The translations under genes and the position numbers were made by a program. Under the pieces are notes generated by a model that saw nothing but the letters and a program-made list of their open reading frames with translations, searched no databases and had not been told where the DNA came from. Of a DNA stretch of 64,000 nt, positions 25,182 through 33,738 are shown in pieces. Source of the stretch: Mycobacterium sp. ITM-2016-00317 (GTDB lineage: Bacteria > Actinomycetota > Actinomycetes > Mycobacteriales > Mycobacteriaceae); NCBI RefSeq assembly GCF_002968295.1, contig NZ_CP134399.1, forward strand, positions 5,332,001 through 5,396,000, given 5' to 3'. Each line of letters begins with the position of its first letter. The first letter of the stretch is position 1.

Positions 25182-25533
25182 CGGCAGTGCGGTGTTTGCG
25201 CTGCGCAGCAAAGAAGTCGGCCCAGGAGACCACCTCGGGATGCTGCTTAAGCAGAGCCCGGCGCTGACGCTCGGTCATGCCGCCCCAGACGCCGAACTCG
25301 ACGCGGTTGTCCAACGCGTCCGCGCCGCACTCGGCGATGACGGGGCAGTGGCGGCAGATGACTGCCGCTTTGCGCTGTGCTGCGCCGCGGACGAAGAGCT
25401 CATCCGGGTCCGTCTGACGACACCTGGCCTGCGAAACCCAAGCGATTCGGGCTTCGGCTTCGGCCCCGTGAAGTATGGACTGGCCGGATGGGTCCACGGA
25501 GGTAGTACGAGCCGCAGGCTTGACTGTTGACAC
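25177..25533 (-). CDS. whiB4: WhiB4 redox-sensing iron-sulphur regulator
   Basis: A 118-aa WhiB protein, the same length as M. tuberculosis WhiB4 (Rv3681c). The four cluster cysteines appear as C in ARCRQTD and CRHCPVIAEC. GVWGGMTERQRRALLKQHPEV carries the G[VI]WGG turn and a basic DNA-binding helix. It is expected to bind an oxygen-sensitive [4Fe-4S] cluster and, when oxidised, DNA, governing redox balance. GTG 25533 matches the family length; a longer frame to 25569 exists. It diverges from ponA2. Confidence 0.95.
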   Translation of the reverse strand: MSTVKPAARTTSVDPSGQSILHGAEAEARIAWVSQARCRQTDPDELFVRGAAQRKAAVICRHCPVIAECGADALDNRVEFGVWGGMTERQRRALLKQHPEVVSWADFFAAQRKHRTAG

Positions 25534-25852
25534 CGGCGATCCCCTATCGTTCTGGCCGCGCCCCGACAACGCAGACGATTATTAACCCACGCGTCGATAG
25601 CTTGTGCGATCTACGCCACACTGCGAGTAGCAGGTGTGACCTGCATCGCACTGTCAGCTCAACTTAGGTGGTCAGGGCCAGTTTGCGCAATACGTCCGTG
25701 ACCACTTTTTTGGGACGACCGTGCCGTCAGGGGGGTACAGTGCGCGACCAGCGCAGGCCCGTTCGTCGCACAAGCGCTCGTCAACGGCGTTTGACATGGC
25801 CTGACACGACCGTGTGCGGACCGCTCGCGGCGGGGGCGGCGAATATCGTCGC
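25534..25852. other. Intergenic region between divergent whiB4 and ponA2
   Basis: About 320 bp without a supported gene. It contains short T and G runs (near 25707 and 25731) and, at its right edge, the ponA2 -10 hexamer. I see no clear inverted repeat or known operator. Confidence 0.5.
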
Positions 25853-25858
25853 TAGTCT
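25853..25858 (+). promoter_or_regulatory. -10 hexamer TAGTCT, probable leaderless ponA2 promoter
   Basis: TAGTCT fits TANNNT and ends 7 nt before the ponA2 ATG at 25865. There is no Shine-Dalgarno sequence. Confidence 0.55.
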
Positions 25859-25864
25859 GTACCC

Positions 25865-28318
25865 ATGCCGGAGCACCCCTCGGGCAGGCCGCCGCGCGCG
25901 GTGACGGTCATCAAGCTCGCCTGGTGCGTGCTACTCGCCAGCGTGCTGGCCGCCGGATTGATGTTCCCGCTCGTGGGCGGCTTCGGCTTGATCTCCAACC
26001 GTGCTTCCGACGTCGTCGCCAATGGTTCGGCCCAACTGGTCGAGGGCGAGGTCCCGCAGGTCTCGACGATGACCGACAGCAAGGGCAACGTCATCGCGTG
26101 GCTGTACAACCAGCGACGCTTCCAGGTGCCCAGCGACCAGATCGCCAACACGATGAAGCTGGCGATCGTCTCGATCGAGGACAAGAGGTTTGCCGACCAC
26201 AACGGTGTCGACTGGCAGGGAACACTGACCGGCCTGTCCGGCTACCTGTCGGGGAACCTGGACACCCGCGGCGGTTCGACGATCGAACAGCAGTACGTGA
26301 AGAACTATCAGCTGTTGGTGGTCGCACAGACCGACGCCGAGAAGCGCGCCGCGATCGAGACCACCCCGGCCCGCAAGCTGCGGGAGATCCGGATGGCGCT
26401 GACGCTGGACAAGACGTTCACCAAGCCGGAGATCCTGACGCGCTACCTGAACCTGGTGTCGTTCGGCAATAACGCGTTCGGGGTGCAGGACGCGGCACAG
26501 ACCTACTTCGGCATCAACGCCACGGATTTGAACTGGCAGCAGGCCGCCCTGCTCGCGGGCATGGTGCAGTCGACCAGCACGCTGAATCCCTACACCAACC
26601 CCGAGGGCGCGCTGGCCCGTCGCAACGTGGTGCTCGACACCATGATCGACAACCTGCCCGAGTACGCAGACGAGCTGCGCGTGGCCCGGCAGCAGCCGCT
26701 CGGCGTGCTGCCCCAGCCGAAGGAACTGCCGCGCGGCTGCATCGCCGCGGGCGACCGCGCGTTCTTCTGTGACTACGCGCTGGAGTACCTGGCCCGCGCC
26801 GGGATCAGCAAGGACCAGGTCGCCAAGGGCGGCTACATGATCAAGACCACGCTGGACCCGGACGTGCAGGCGACGGTGAAGAACGCGATCAACGAGTATG
26901 CGAGCCCCGATCTGCCCGGGGTCGCGAGCGTGATGAGCGTGATCCGGCCGGGCAAGGAATCCCACCCGGTGCTCGCGATGGCCAGCAACCGCACCTACGG
27001 CCTGAACCTCGATGCCGGTGAGACGATGCAGCCCCAGCCGTTCTCGCTGGTCGGCAACGGCGCCGGTTCGGTGTTCAAGATCTTCACCACCGCCGCGGCC
27101 ATGGAGATGGGCATGGGCATCAACACCCAGCTCGACGCGCCCAGCCGATTCGAGGCCAAGGGCCTCGGCAGCGGCGGCGCGCGCGGGTGCCCGCCGGCGA
27201 CGTGGTGCGTGCAGAACGCGGGCAACTACCGCGGTCAGATGAGTGTCACCGACGCGCTGGCCACCTCGCCGAACACCGCGTTCGCGAAGCTGATCGCCCA
27301 GGTGGGCGTGCAGCGCACCGTCGACATGGCGGTGCGGCTCGGGTTGCGGTCCTACGCGCTGCCCGGCACCGCACGCGATTACGACCCGGAGAGCAACGAG
27401 AGCCTGGCCGACTTCGTGAAGCGGCAGAACATCGGGTCGTTCACGCTGGGCCCGATCGAGGTGAACGCCCTCGAGCTGTCCAACGTCGCCGCGACGCTGG
27501 CCTCCGGCGGCACCTGGTGCCCACCGAACCCGATCGCCGAGGTCTACGACCGCTACGGCGAGCCGGTGTCGGTGACGACCGACACGTGCGAACAGGCGGT
27601 CCCCGAAGGCCTGGCCAACACGCTGGCCGTGGCGATGAGCAAGGACGACACCGGCGCGGGCACCGCCGCCGGTGCGGCAGGCGCGTCGGGGTGGTCGTTG
27701 CCGATGTCCGGCAAGACCGGCACCACCGAGGCCAACCGCTCGTCGGCGTTCCTGGGCTTCACCAACCAGTACGCCGCCGCCAGCTACATCTACGACGATT
27801 CGACGGCTCCGACCGAGCTGTGTTCGTTCCCGCTGCGCCAGTGCGGCTCCGGGAACCTGTTCGGTGGCAACGAGCCGGCCCGCACGTGGTTCACCGCGAT
27901 GACTCCGATCGCCACCGCGTTCGGTGACGTCACGTTGCCCCCGACGGATCCGCGCTACGTCGAGGGCGGCCCGGGTTCGAAGGTGCCGACCGTCGCCGGG
28001 CTCAAGGAGGACATCGCGCGGCAGCGCCTGCGCGAGGCCGGTTTCCAGGTCGCCGAGCAGGCGTCGTCGGTGAACAGCACGTCGTCTCGCGGCACGGTCG
28101 TGGGCACCTCGCCGAGCGGGCAGACCATTCCGGGCTCGATCATCACGATCCAGGTGTCCAACGGGATCGCGCCTCCGCCGCCCCCGGCCGCGGAACCGAT
28201 CCCCGGCCTGCCGCCGCCACCGGTCGGACAGCAGGTGATCCAGATCCCGGGTCTGCCGCCGATCACGGTGCCGGTTCTCGGCCCGCCTCCGCCTCCCCCG
28301 CCGCCACCGCCGGGCTGA
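25865..28318 (+). CDS. ponA2: Bifunctional penicillin-binding protein PonA2 (class A PBP)
   Basis: An 817-aa peptidoglycan synthase (Rv3682 counterpart). A short cytoplasmic N-terminus and one transmembrane helix (about 15-40) precede a GT51 glycosyltransferase domain with catalytic Glu 105 in SIEDKRF and GGSTIEQQYVKN. The transpeptidase domain has S402VFK405 (SxxK), SPN in ATSPNTAF, and SGKTGTTE near residue 616. One PASTA domain (VPTVAGLKEDIARQRLREAGF) and a proline-rich tail ending in a long Pro run follow. It cross-links cell-wall glycan outside the membrane. Extra cysteine pairs are characteristic of mycobacterial PonA2. Confidence 0.96.
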   Translation: MPEHPSGRPPRAVTVIKLAWCVLLASVLAAGLMFPLVGGFGLISNRASDVVANGSAQLVEGEVPQVSTMTDSKGNVIAWLYNQRRFQVPSDQIANTMKLAIVSIEDKRFADHNGVDWQGTLTGLSGYLSGNLDTRGGSTIEQQYVKNYQLLVVAQTDAEKRAAIETTPARKLREIRMALTLDKTFTKPEILTRYLNLVSFGNNAFGVQDAAQTYFGINATDLNWQQAALLAGMVQSTSTLNPYTNPEGALARRNVVLDTMIDNLPEYADELRVARQQPLGVLPQPKELPRGCIAAGDRAFFCDYALEYLARAGISKDQVAKGGYMIKTTLDPDVQATVKNAINEYASPDLPGVASVMSVIRPGKESHPVLAMASNRTYGLNLDAGETMQPQPFSLVGNGAGSVFKIFTTAAAMEMGMGINTQLDAPSRFEAKGLGSGGARGCPPATWCVQNAGNYRGQMSVTDALATSPNTAFAKLIAQVGVQRTVDMAVRLGLRSYALPGTARDYDPESNESLADFVKRQNIGSFTLGPIEVNALELSNVAATLASGGTWCPPNPIAEVYDRYGEPVSVTTDTCEQAVPEGLANTLAVAMSKDDTGAGTAAGAAGASGWSLPMSGKTGTTEANRSSAFLGFTNQYAAASYIYDDSTAPTELCSFPLRQCGSGNLFGGNEPARTWFTAMTPIATAFGDVTLPPTDPRYVEGGPGSKVPTVAGLKEDIARQRLREAGFQVAEQASSVNSTSSRGTVVGTSPSGQTIPGSIITIQVSNGIAPPPPPAAEPIPGLPPPPVGQQVIQIPGLPPITVPVLGPPPPPPPPPPG

Positions 28319-28351
28319 CCTCGGGTGCCTGTCGCCCGCAGCGAATAGCGA

Positions 28352-28357
28352 TAGGCT
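28352..28357 (+). promoter_or_regulatory. -10 hexamer TAGGCT, probable leaderless promoter
   Basis: TAGGCT fits TANNNT and ends 7 nt before the ATG at 28364. Confidence 0.5.
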
Positions 28358-28363
28358 GGACCA

Positions 28364-29329
28364 ATGCCTGCCGCTTCACCGGGAACGATCCTCAAGACCA
28401 CGGCTGCCGCGTCGGTCGGCACCCTCGTCGCCGGCATCGGGTATGCGTCGCTGATCGAGCGCAACGCGTTCGTCGTCCGCGAAGCCACGATGCCGGTGCT
28501 GTCCCCCGGGTCGTCGCCGTTGAAGGTGTTGCACATCAGCGACATCCACATGCGTCCGGCGCAGCGCCGCAAGCAGGACTGGCTGCGCGAGCTGGCGGGC
28601 TGGGAGCCGGATCTGGTCGTCAACACCGGCGACAACCTGGCCCACCCGAAAGCGGTGCCGGCCGTCGTGCAGGCCCTCGGTGACCTGTTGTCGGTGCCCG
28701 GCGTCTTCGTGTTCGGCAGCAACGACTACTTCGCGCCGAAGCTGAAGAACCCGGCCAACTATCTGACCAAGCCCACCCACCGCATCCACGGCGAGCCGCT
28801 GCCCTGGCAGGACCTGCGCGCGGCGTTCACCGAGCGCGGCTGGCTGGACATGACGCACACGCGCCGCGAGTTCGAGGTGAACGGCCTGCACATCGCCGCT
28901 GCCGGCGTCGACGACCCGCACCTGGCCCGCGACCGCTACGAGACCATCGCCGGGCCGGCGAGCCCGGCGGCCAACCTGACGCTGGGCCTGACCCACTCGC
29001 CGGAGCCGCGGGTGCTGGACCGGTTCGCCGCAGACGGCTACCAGCTGGTGATGGCCGGGCACACCCACGGCGGCCAGCTGTGCCTGCCGTTCTACGGGGC
29101 GATCGTCACCAACTGCGACCTCGACCGGTCCCGGGCCAAGGGCCCGTCGCGATGGGGTGCGCGCACCCAGCTGCACGTGTCGGCGGGCATCGGCACGTCG
29201 CCGTTCGCTCCGCTGCGGTTCTGCTGCCGGCCCGAGGCGACGTTGCTGACGCTGGTGGCGGCGCCGACCGGCGGTTCCGACGCGGGAGCGAGGGCCGGTC
29301 AGTCGAGCCCGACCGTATCGGCGCGGTGA
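28364..29329 (+). CDS. Membrane-associated metallophosphoesterase (Rv3683 family)
   Basis: A 321-aa calcineurin-like phosphoesterase with an N-terminal hydrophobic helix ([18 protein letters not shown]) that likely anchors it at the membrane. Metal-binding motifs are ISDIHM, NTGDNL, GSNDY in place of the usual GNHD/E, THSP and GHTHGG. The GSND variant removes the histidine that normally assists catalysis, although this is common in the YaeI/UDP-diacylglucosamine-hydrolase-like branch. It directly follows ponA2 and shares a GTGA overlap with the downstream PLP enzyme gene. Confidence 0.88.
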   Translation: MPAASPGTILKTTAAASVGTLVAGIGYASLIERNAFVVREATMPVLSPGSSPLKVLHISDIHMRPAQRRKQDWLRELAGWEPDLVVNTGDNLAHPKAVPAVVQALGDLLSVPGVFVFGSNDYFAPKLKNPANYLTKPTHRIHGEPLPWQDLRAAFTERGWLDMTHTRREFEVNGLHIAAAGVDDPHLARDRYETIAGPASPAANLTLGLTHSPEPRVLDRFAADGYQLVMAGHTHGGQLCLPFYGAIVTNCDLDRSRAKGPSRWGARTQLHVSAGIGTSPFAPLRFCCRPEATLLTLVAAPTGGSDAGARAGQSSPTVSAR

Positions 29330-30414
29330 GCCCGTCGGGCCCGTGTCGTCAGTCGCGGGCATGGGTGGACAACGCGGTCCGGCTGATCGAGGCCGACGCG
29401 CACCGCAGCGCTGACACGCATCTGCTGCGCTACCCGCTGCCCGCGAGTTGGTCGGCCGGCGTCTCGTTGTATCTGAAGGACGAGACCACCCACATCACGG
29501 GCAGTCTCAAGCACCGGCTGGCGCGGTCGCTGTTCCTGTACGCGCTGTGCAACGGGTGGATCGGCGAGGACACGACGGTGATCGAGGCCTCGTCGGGGTC
29601 GACGGCGGTGTCGGAGGCCTACTTCGCGGCGATGCTGGGGTTGCCGTTCATCGCGGTGATGACGGCGTCGACGAGTGCGTCGAAGATCGCGTTGATCGAA
29701 TCCCAGGGCGGCCGTTGCCATTTCGTCGACGAGGCGGCGCAGGTGTACGACGAGGCGCACCGGCTGGCCGAGGAGACCGGCGGGCACTACCTGGACCAGT
29801 TCACCAATGCCGAGCGCGCCACGGACTGGCGGGGCAACAACAACATCGCCGAGTCGATCTTCGAGCAGATGGAGCAGGAGAGCCACCCGGTGCCGGACTG
29901 GATCGTCGTCGGGGCGGGCACGGGCGGCACCAGCGCGACGATCGGCCGCTACATCCGCTACCGGCGGCACCCCACCCGGTTGTGTGTGGTGGACCCGGAG
30001 AACTCGGCGTTCTACCCGTCCTACGTCAGCGGGCAGGACGTGGTGACCGGCGCGTCGTCCCGGATCGAGGGGATCGGGCGTCCGCGCGTGGAGCCGTCGT
30101 TCCTGCCCGGCGTGGTGGACCGGATGGTGGCGGTGCCCGACAGCGCGTCGGTAGCGGCCGCGCATCACGTCAGTAGGGTGCTGGGGCGGCGGGTTGGACC
30201 GTCGACGGGGACGAATATCTGGGGTGCGTTCGCGCTGCTGGCGGAGATGGTGGCCGACGGCCGCCGCGGGTCGGTGGTCACGCTGCTGGCCGACAGCGGA
30301 GACCGCTACGCCGACACTTACTTCTGCGCCGAGTGGCTCACCAGCCACGGCATCGAACCGGCGGAATCGGCCGACGTACTGGCCGAATTCGAACGGTCCG
30401 GCCGCTGGCGCTGA
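29326..30414 (+). CDS. PLP-dependent cysteine synthase-like enzyme (Rv3684 family)
   Basis: A 362-aa fold-type II PLP enzyme. The Schiff-base lysine is in [14 protein letters not shown], the phosphate-binding loop is [12 protein letters not shown], and the substrate loop is [14 protein letters not shown], all in the order expected for cysteine synthase or cystathionine beta-synthase. [11 protein letters not shown] and LLADSGDRY complete the C-terminal part. The physiological donor and acceptor are unknown. The GTG start at 29326 overlaps the phosphoesterase stop; further upstream starts would lie inside that gene. Confidence 0.88.
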   Translation: MSPSGPCRQSRAWVDNAVRLIEADAHRSADTHLLRYPLPASWSAGVSLYLKDETTHITGSLKHRLARSLFLYALCNGWIGEDTTVIEASSGSTAVSEAYFAAMLGLPFIAVMTASTSASKIALIESQGGRCHFVDEAAQVYDEAHRLAEETGGHYLDQFTNAERATDWRGNNNIAESIFEQMEQESHPVPDWIVVGAGTGGTSATIGRYIRYRRHPTRLCVVDPENSAFYPSYVSGQDVVTGASSRIEGIGRPRVEPSFLPGVVDRMVAVPDSASVAAAHHVSRVLGRRVGPSTGTNIWGAFALLAEMVADGRRGSVVTLLADSGDRYADTYFCAEWLTSHGIEPAESADVLAEFERSGRWR

Positions 30415-30515
30415 TCGTCGGACCCCCGGGTGAGCGGTCCGTCGGAGGTCAGGAACAGCCACAGCGCGGCCAGCAGGAAGAATCCGAGGTAGATCGATGC
30501 GCCCAACCCGGTCAT
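30318..30515 (-). CDS. Possible 65-aa single-pass membrane protein
   Basis: This frame begins [27 protein letters not shown], a plausible N-terminal membrane helix, followed by a polar, disordered tail that overlaps the 3' end of the PLP enzyme gene on the other strand. The hydrophobic start is unusual for a shadow frame, but the tail composition is low complexity and I know no homologue. It could be a small membrane protein or chance. Confidence 0.35.
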   Translation of the reverse strand: MTGLGASIYLGFFLLAALWLFLTSDGPLTRGSDDQRQRPDRSNSASTSADSAGSMPWLVSHSAQK

Positions 30516-30656
30516 TTCTCGCCCCGTTCCGTTCGGTGGTGTCTGTCAGTGTGCATAACGCCACCGACAGGTCGGATCCATCCCGGGGTGTGTCGCGTCA
30601 CTCGGAGGCGTTTGGCGTCGGTGGCGCCCGGTGCGATACGCTGTCGTGGCTTCACT

Positions 30657-30730
30657 CGGGGTGTGGCGCAGCTTGGTAGCGTGCTTCGTTCGGGACGAAG
30701 AGGTCGTGGGTTCGAATCCCGCCACCCCGA
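30657..30730 (+). tRNA. tRNA-Pro(CGG)
   Basis: Acceptor arms CGGGGTG and CACCCCG pair fully, with discriminator A at 30730 and no encoded CCA. The D-arm is GCGCAGCTTGGTAGCGTGC, the anticodon stem CTTCG/CGAAG closes the loop TTCGGGA with anticodon CGG, and the T-arm contains GGGTTCGAATCCC. All parts fit tRNA-Pro reading CCG. It separates the conserved core from the accessory region to its right, a typical integration boundary, although I see no attachment-site duplication. Confidence 0.95.
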
Positions 30731-30749
30731 CTCGTGTGATCGCAGTTGA

Positions 30750-30782
30750 AAGGCCCTGACCGGGAATTCCGGTCGGGGCCTT
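30750..30782 (+). terminator. Strong hairpin terminator after tRNA-Pro
   Basis: AAGGCCCTGACCGG and CCGGTCGGGGCCTT form a 14-bp stem with one G-T pair and a 5-nt loop, followed by CTTACTT. It lies 20 nt after the tRNA. Confidence 0.85.
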
Positions 30783-30948
30783 CTTACTTGCCGGCCCGCA
30801 GTGACTCCTCGGAGACCGCATCCGCGCCGCATCCGGTGCGACCGAAACCGATCGCTCCGGTCGGGTCGCGACAGCTGCGGGGTCGAAAGCGTTCGCCAAC
30901 CCCTCGTTGTGCCGCAACGATGACCTGGCAGCCGGTTCATCTCTGGCA

Positions 30949-30959
30949 CTAGTATCTAG
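30949..30959 (+). promoter_or_regulatory. CTAG-TAT-CTAG palindrome over the MarR-gene -10
   Basis: The palindrome includes TAGTAT (30950-30955), a TANNNT hexamer 10 nt before the marR-family ATG. A second repeat, CGTTG-N5-CAACG, lies at 30905-30919. These are candidate autoregulatory sites. Confidence 0.4.
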
Positions 30960-30965
30960 AGCACT

Positions 30966-31433
30966 ATGGAATCGCGCGCTGGAGTTCTGTCCTCGTCGAC
31001 GCCGCCCGACTCGGAAACTCGACTGGGCGAGCAATTGTCGTTCGCGCTCTACGGAGCAGCGAACCGGATGGTCCGCCTGCACAAGCCATTCCTCGAACCG
31101 CTGGGACTGACCTTTCCGCAGTACCTGGCCATCCTGGCGCTGCTCGACGGCGCACCTCAGACCGTCGGTGCGCTCGGTGCACGCTTGGACATGGACACAG
31201 GCACGATCACCCCCCTGGTGAAGCGCTTGGAGGCCGCCGGAATGGTCTCGCGCGTCCGAGATCGCACCGACGAGCGACGGGTGCTGGTCGATCTGACCGC
31301 TGCCAGTCGCGCCATCGAGTCGGAGGTCCGCGGCGTCACCGACAAGATCAAGTCCGCATGCCAACTGGACGATGCCGGCCTCCGCGACCTTCGGCGCACG
31401 CTCGAGGGTCTCGCGTACCCCGCCGTCGACTGA
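30966..31433 (+). CDS. MarR family transcriptional regulator
   Basis: A 155-aa winged-helix regulator. ANRMVRLHKPFLEPLGLTFPQYLAILAL is the dimer/first helix region, VGALGARLDMDTGTITPLVKRLEAAGMVSR the DNA-recognition part and RDRTDERRVLVDLT the wing. It resembles OhrR-type MarR proteins in sequence, but there is no cysteine near residue 20, so peroxide sensing through the classical Cys is excluded. It probably controls itself and the LLM oxidoreductase downstream. The promoter has a palindrome over the -10. Ligand unknown. Confidence 0.88.
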   Translation: MESRAGVLSSSTPPDSETRLGEQLSFALYGAANRMVRLHKPFLEPLGLTFPQYLAILALLDGAPQTVGALGARLDMDTGTITPLVKRLEAAGMVSRVRDRTDERRVLVDLTAASRAIESEVRGVTDKIKSACQLDDAGLRDLRRTLEGLAYPAVD

Positions 31434-31465
31434 CGAATGACCACAATCAAGGAGGAGAAGTGAAG

Positions 31466-31564
31466 ATGGGAATCGTCGGCGCCATCGCCGAACGAGTTGG
31501 CGACGGAACCACGAATCCTGAATCCGACTACGCCGTCCGACTGGTGCGCGCGATCTTCATGTGA
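31466..31564 (+). CDS. Candidate 32-aa leader peptide or small protein
   Basis: ATG 31466 opens a 32-codon frame, MGIVGAIAERVGDG followed by a TTNPESDYAVRLVRAIFM-type end. It has the best Shine-Dalgarno sequence seen in the window (AAGGAGGAG, 31449-31457). An in-frame GTG lies 6 nt upstream. It falls between the marR gene and the LLM gene, 31 nt before the latter. It may be an upstream regulatory peptide, a small protein or the stub of a deleted gene. No homologue is known to me. Confidence 0.5.
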   Translation: MGIVGAIAERVGDGTTNPESDYAVRLVRAIFM

Positions 31565-31595
31565 GCACGTCCACTTCACGAGAGAAGGTACTGAT

Positions 31596-32495
31596 ATGGC
31601 GAACAAGCCTGGCTCCGTTGATTTTCCGTCGAAGGTCGGCGTGTTCTGGAACAGCGAGCCCTGGCCTATCCGCGAGGCGCAGAACATGGCTCGCGAGATC
31701 GAGGCGCTCGGATACGGGTCGTTGTTCATGCCCGAGGGCAACGGCAAGGACGTGATGATCGAATCCGCAGCCTTGCTGGGCGCCACCGAGCGCTTGGTGG
31801 TCGGTACCGGCATCGCCAACATCCACGTCCGATTGCCGACGGCGGCCGAAAGTGGCGCCCGGATGCTCACCGCCCTGCACCCGGGACGGTTCGTCCTCGG
31901 CCTGGGCGTCAGTCACGCCCCGTTCGTCGAAGGCTCCCTCGGCGGCGCGTACCGCAAGCCGCTGGCCATGATGCGCGCTTATCTGGACGGCATGAGTTCG
32001 GTGCCGGCCGAGCTCGAGTCCGGGTCGCGGCCGACGCGTCTGCTGGCGGCACTGGGTCCCAAGATGATCGAACTCTCCGGCGAGCGTGCTGACGGCGCCC
32101 ATCCGTATCTGGTGCTGCCCGAACAGACGCGAAACACCCGCGCCATCCTCGGCGAGGACCCCTGGATCGTCACCGAACAGGCAGTTGCCATCGGTGGCAG
32201 CCCTGACGATCAACTGCGTCGTGCCCACAGCCACTTGGACCTCTACACGCGGCTGGACAACTACCGGAACTCCTGGCTGCGACAGGGTTTCGACGAGACC
32301 GACCTGGTGATCGGCGGGTCCGAACGACTGGCTCGCGCGCTGGTCGGGATGGGATCGGCCGAACAGGCGGCCGCCTCCGTCACCGCGCATCTGGACGCCG
32401 GCGCAGACCACGTGGTCGTGCAGGTCGCCGTCGACGCCCCGACCGACGACCCGCTGCCGAACCTGCGGGCGCTTGCAGCGGCATTGGGCCTGTGA
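31596..32495 (+). CDS. LLM-class F420-dependent oxidoreductase
   Basis: A 299-aa TIM-barrel enzyme of the luciferase-like monooxygenase family, of the short-chain TIGR03620-like F420 type. Visible family features include KVGVFWNSEPWPI at strand 1, AREIEALGYGSLFMPEG, GTGIANIHVRLP, and FVLGLGVSHAPFVEG, which lines the flavin/deazaflavin pocket. Substrate unknown. ATG 31596 is preceded by AGAAGG at 8-nt spacing. The gene belongs with the MarR regulator and the 32-aa frame upstream and converges on the MFS gene with 16 nt between stops. Confidence 0.87.
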   Translation: MANKPGSVDFPSKVGVFWNSEPWPIREAQNMAREIEALGYGSLFMPEGNGKDVMIESAALLGATERLVVGTGIANIHVRLPTAAESGARMLTALHPGRFVLGLGVSHAPFVEGSLGGAYRKPLAMMRAYLDGMSSVPAELESGSRPTRLLAALGPKMIELSGERADGAHPYLVLPEQTRNTRAILGEDPWIVTEQAVAIGGSPDDQLRRAHSHLDLYTRLDNYRNSWLRQGFDETDLVIGGSERLARALVGMGSAEQAAASVTAHLDAGADHVVVQVAVDAPTDDPLPNLRALAAALGL

Positions 32496-32511
32496 TGCGC
32501 GTCGGCGTGAC

Positions 32512-33738
32512 CTACACACCGGACTCAGCGGCGGCCGGCTGAGGGTCGGTGCGCGGCCGCGACACCGCCGCCAGTAACGCCCCCACGGTAGCGACCGCCC
32601 CCAACGCAACGAACATCGCGGAGTACCCGCCGAGCAGGCTGGCCAGCGCGGCGCCGACGAACGGGCCGACGGCGGTGGCGATCATGATCGGTGCGTTCAA
32701 GAGTGCGCTGAGGCGACCGTAATGGGTTGGGCCCCAACGCTCCGTGACGGCGGTGGCTTGCAGCAGCGTCATGATGCCGCGCATCACGCCGGCACCGATG
32801 GCCACGACCAGCAACGCGGCGTAGCTGCTGAACATCCCGAGGAGCGCGGTGGTGACAGCGACACCGGCCATGATGCCGACGGTGCGGGGCACGACGCCGA
32901 CCCGACGGACCAGAGCTTGATAGCCGAGGCGGCCGAGGACCTGTCCGGCACCGCCAAGGCCGAGTGCGACGGCCGCAGCCCCGGTACTGATGCCGCGTTG
33001 GCCCATCAACGGCACCAGGTTCGCTATCACCGCATACGACGCCAACCCGGACAGCGCGAATGCGGCCACCAGCGCCAGGAACGACCCGCTGCGCGCCGTT
33101 CGCGTCGGCGCTTCGACGTGGTGCTCGGTGGTCACCGGCGGCCACGGGCGCCGCAGCCCGAAGAAGTGCGCCGGAACCGTGATCACGGCCAAGACCGCAG
33201 CCAGCACCAAATAGGTTTGTCGCCAGTCCAATTGCGCCGACAGCGCGGCGGTCAGCGGCGCGAACACCGTGCTGGCGAATCCCGCGACCAGCGTCAACAC
33301 CGTCAACGCGCGCACCGCGTCGGTGGCGAAGAACCGGGTCAGCGCCGCGAACGCGGGTGCGTAGAACACGGCGCTCATCGCTACCCCGGCGAGAACCCAG
33401 GCTGCCACGAACCAGCCGTAGTTCGGGGCGGACGCCACGGCCAGCACCGACCCGGCACCCAGGGCCGAACCGGCCGTCATGATCCAACGCGGACCGACAC
33501 GGTCCAACCATCGCCCGACGGGGATCCCTACCAGGGCTGAGGTCACCAAACCCGTCGAGAACGCCGCGGTCACCGCCGGCGCCGACCAGCCCGTGTCAGC
33601 GCTGATCTCATCGGACAGCACGGTGAACGCGTAGTAGAGGACGCCCCAGCTGGTGATTTCGGTGACGCACAGGGTGAGCAGCACCCAGCGCAGCCGGTGC
33701 GCTGCGCGGGGTGCCGCGAGAGGATCAGTCCCGGTCAT
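32512..33738 (-). CDS. MFS transporter of the arsR-linked cassette
   Basis: A 408-aa major facilitator with about 12 hydrophobic helices, starting LRWVLLTLCVTEITSWGVLYYAF. The inter-helix motif GRWLDRVGPRW between helices 2 and 3 matches the MFS motif A. Its ATG overlaps the upstream flavoprotein stop by 4 nt, so the two are co-expressed. In a locus headed by an As(III)-type ArsR repressor it is likely an efflux pump for the metalloid or its product. The substrate is inferred only from context. Confidence 0.82.
   Translation of the reverse strand: MTGTDPLAAPRAAHRLRWVLLTLCVTEITSWGVLYYAFTVLSDEISADTGWSAPAVTAAFSTGLVTSALVGIPVGRWLDRVGPRWIMTAGSALGAGSVLAVASAPNYGWFVAAWVLAGVAMSAVFYAPAFAALTRFFATDAVRALTVLTLVAGFASTVFAPLTAALSAQLDWRQTYLVLAAVLAVITVPAHFFGLRRPWPPVTTEHHVEAPTRTARSGSFLALVAAFALSGLASYAVIANLVPLMGQRGISTGAAAVALGLGGAGQVLGRLGYQALVRRVGVVPRTVGIMAGVAVTTALLGMFSSYAALLVVAIGAGVMRGIMTLLQATAVTERWGPTHYGRLSALLNAPIMIATAVGPFVGAALASLLGGYSAMFVALGAVATVGALLAAVSRPRTDPQPAAAESGV

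Noticed and set aside
30600..30966. Integrative element boundary at tRNA-Pro
   Set aside because: No integrase gene and no duplicated tRNA 3' end were found in the window.
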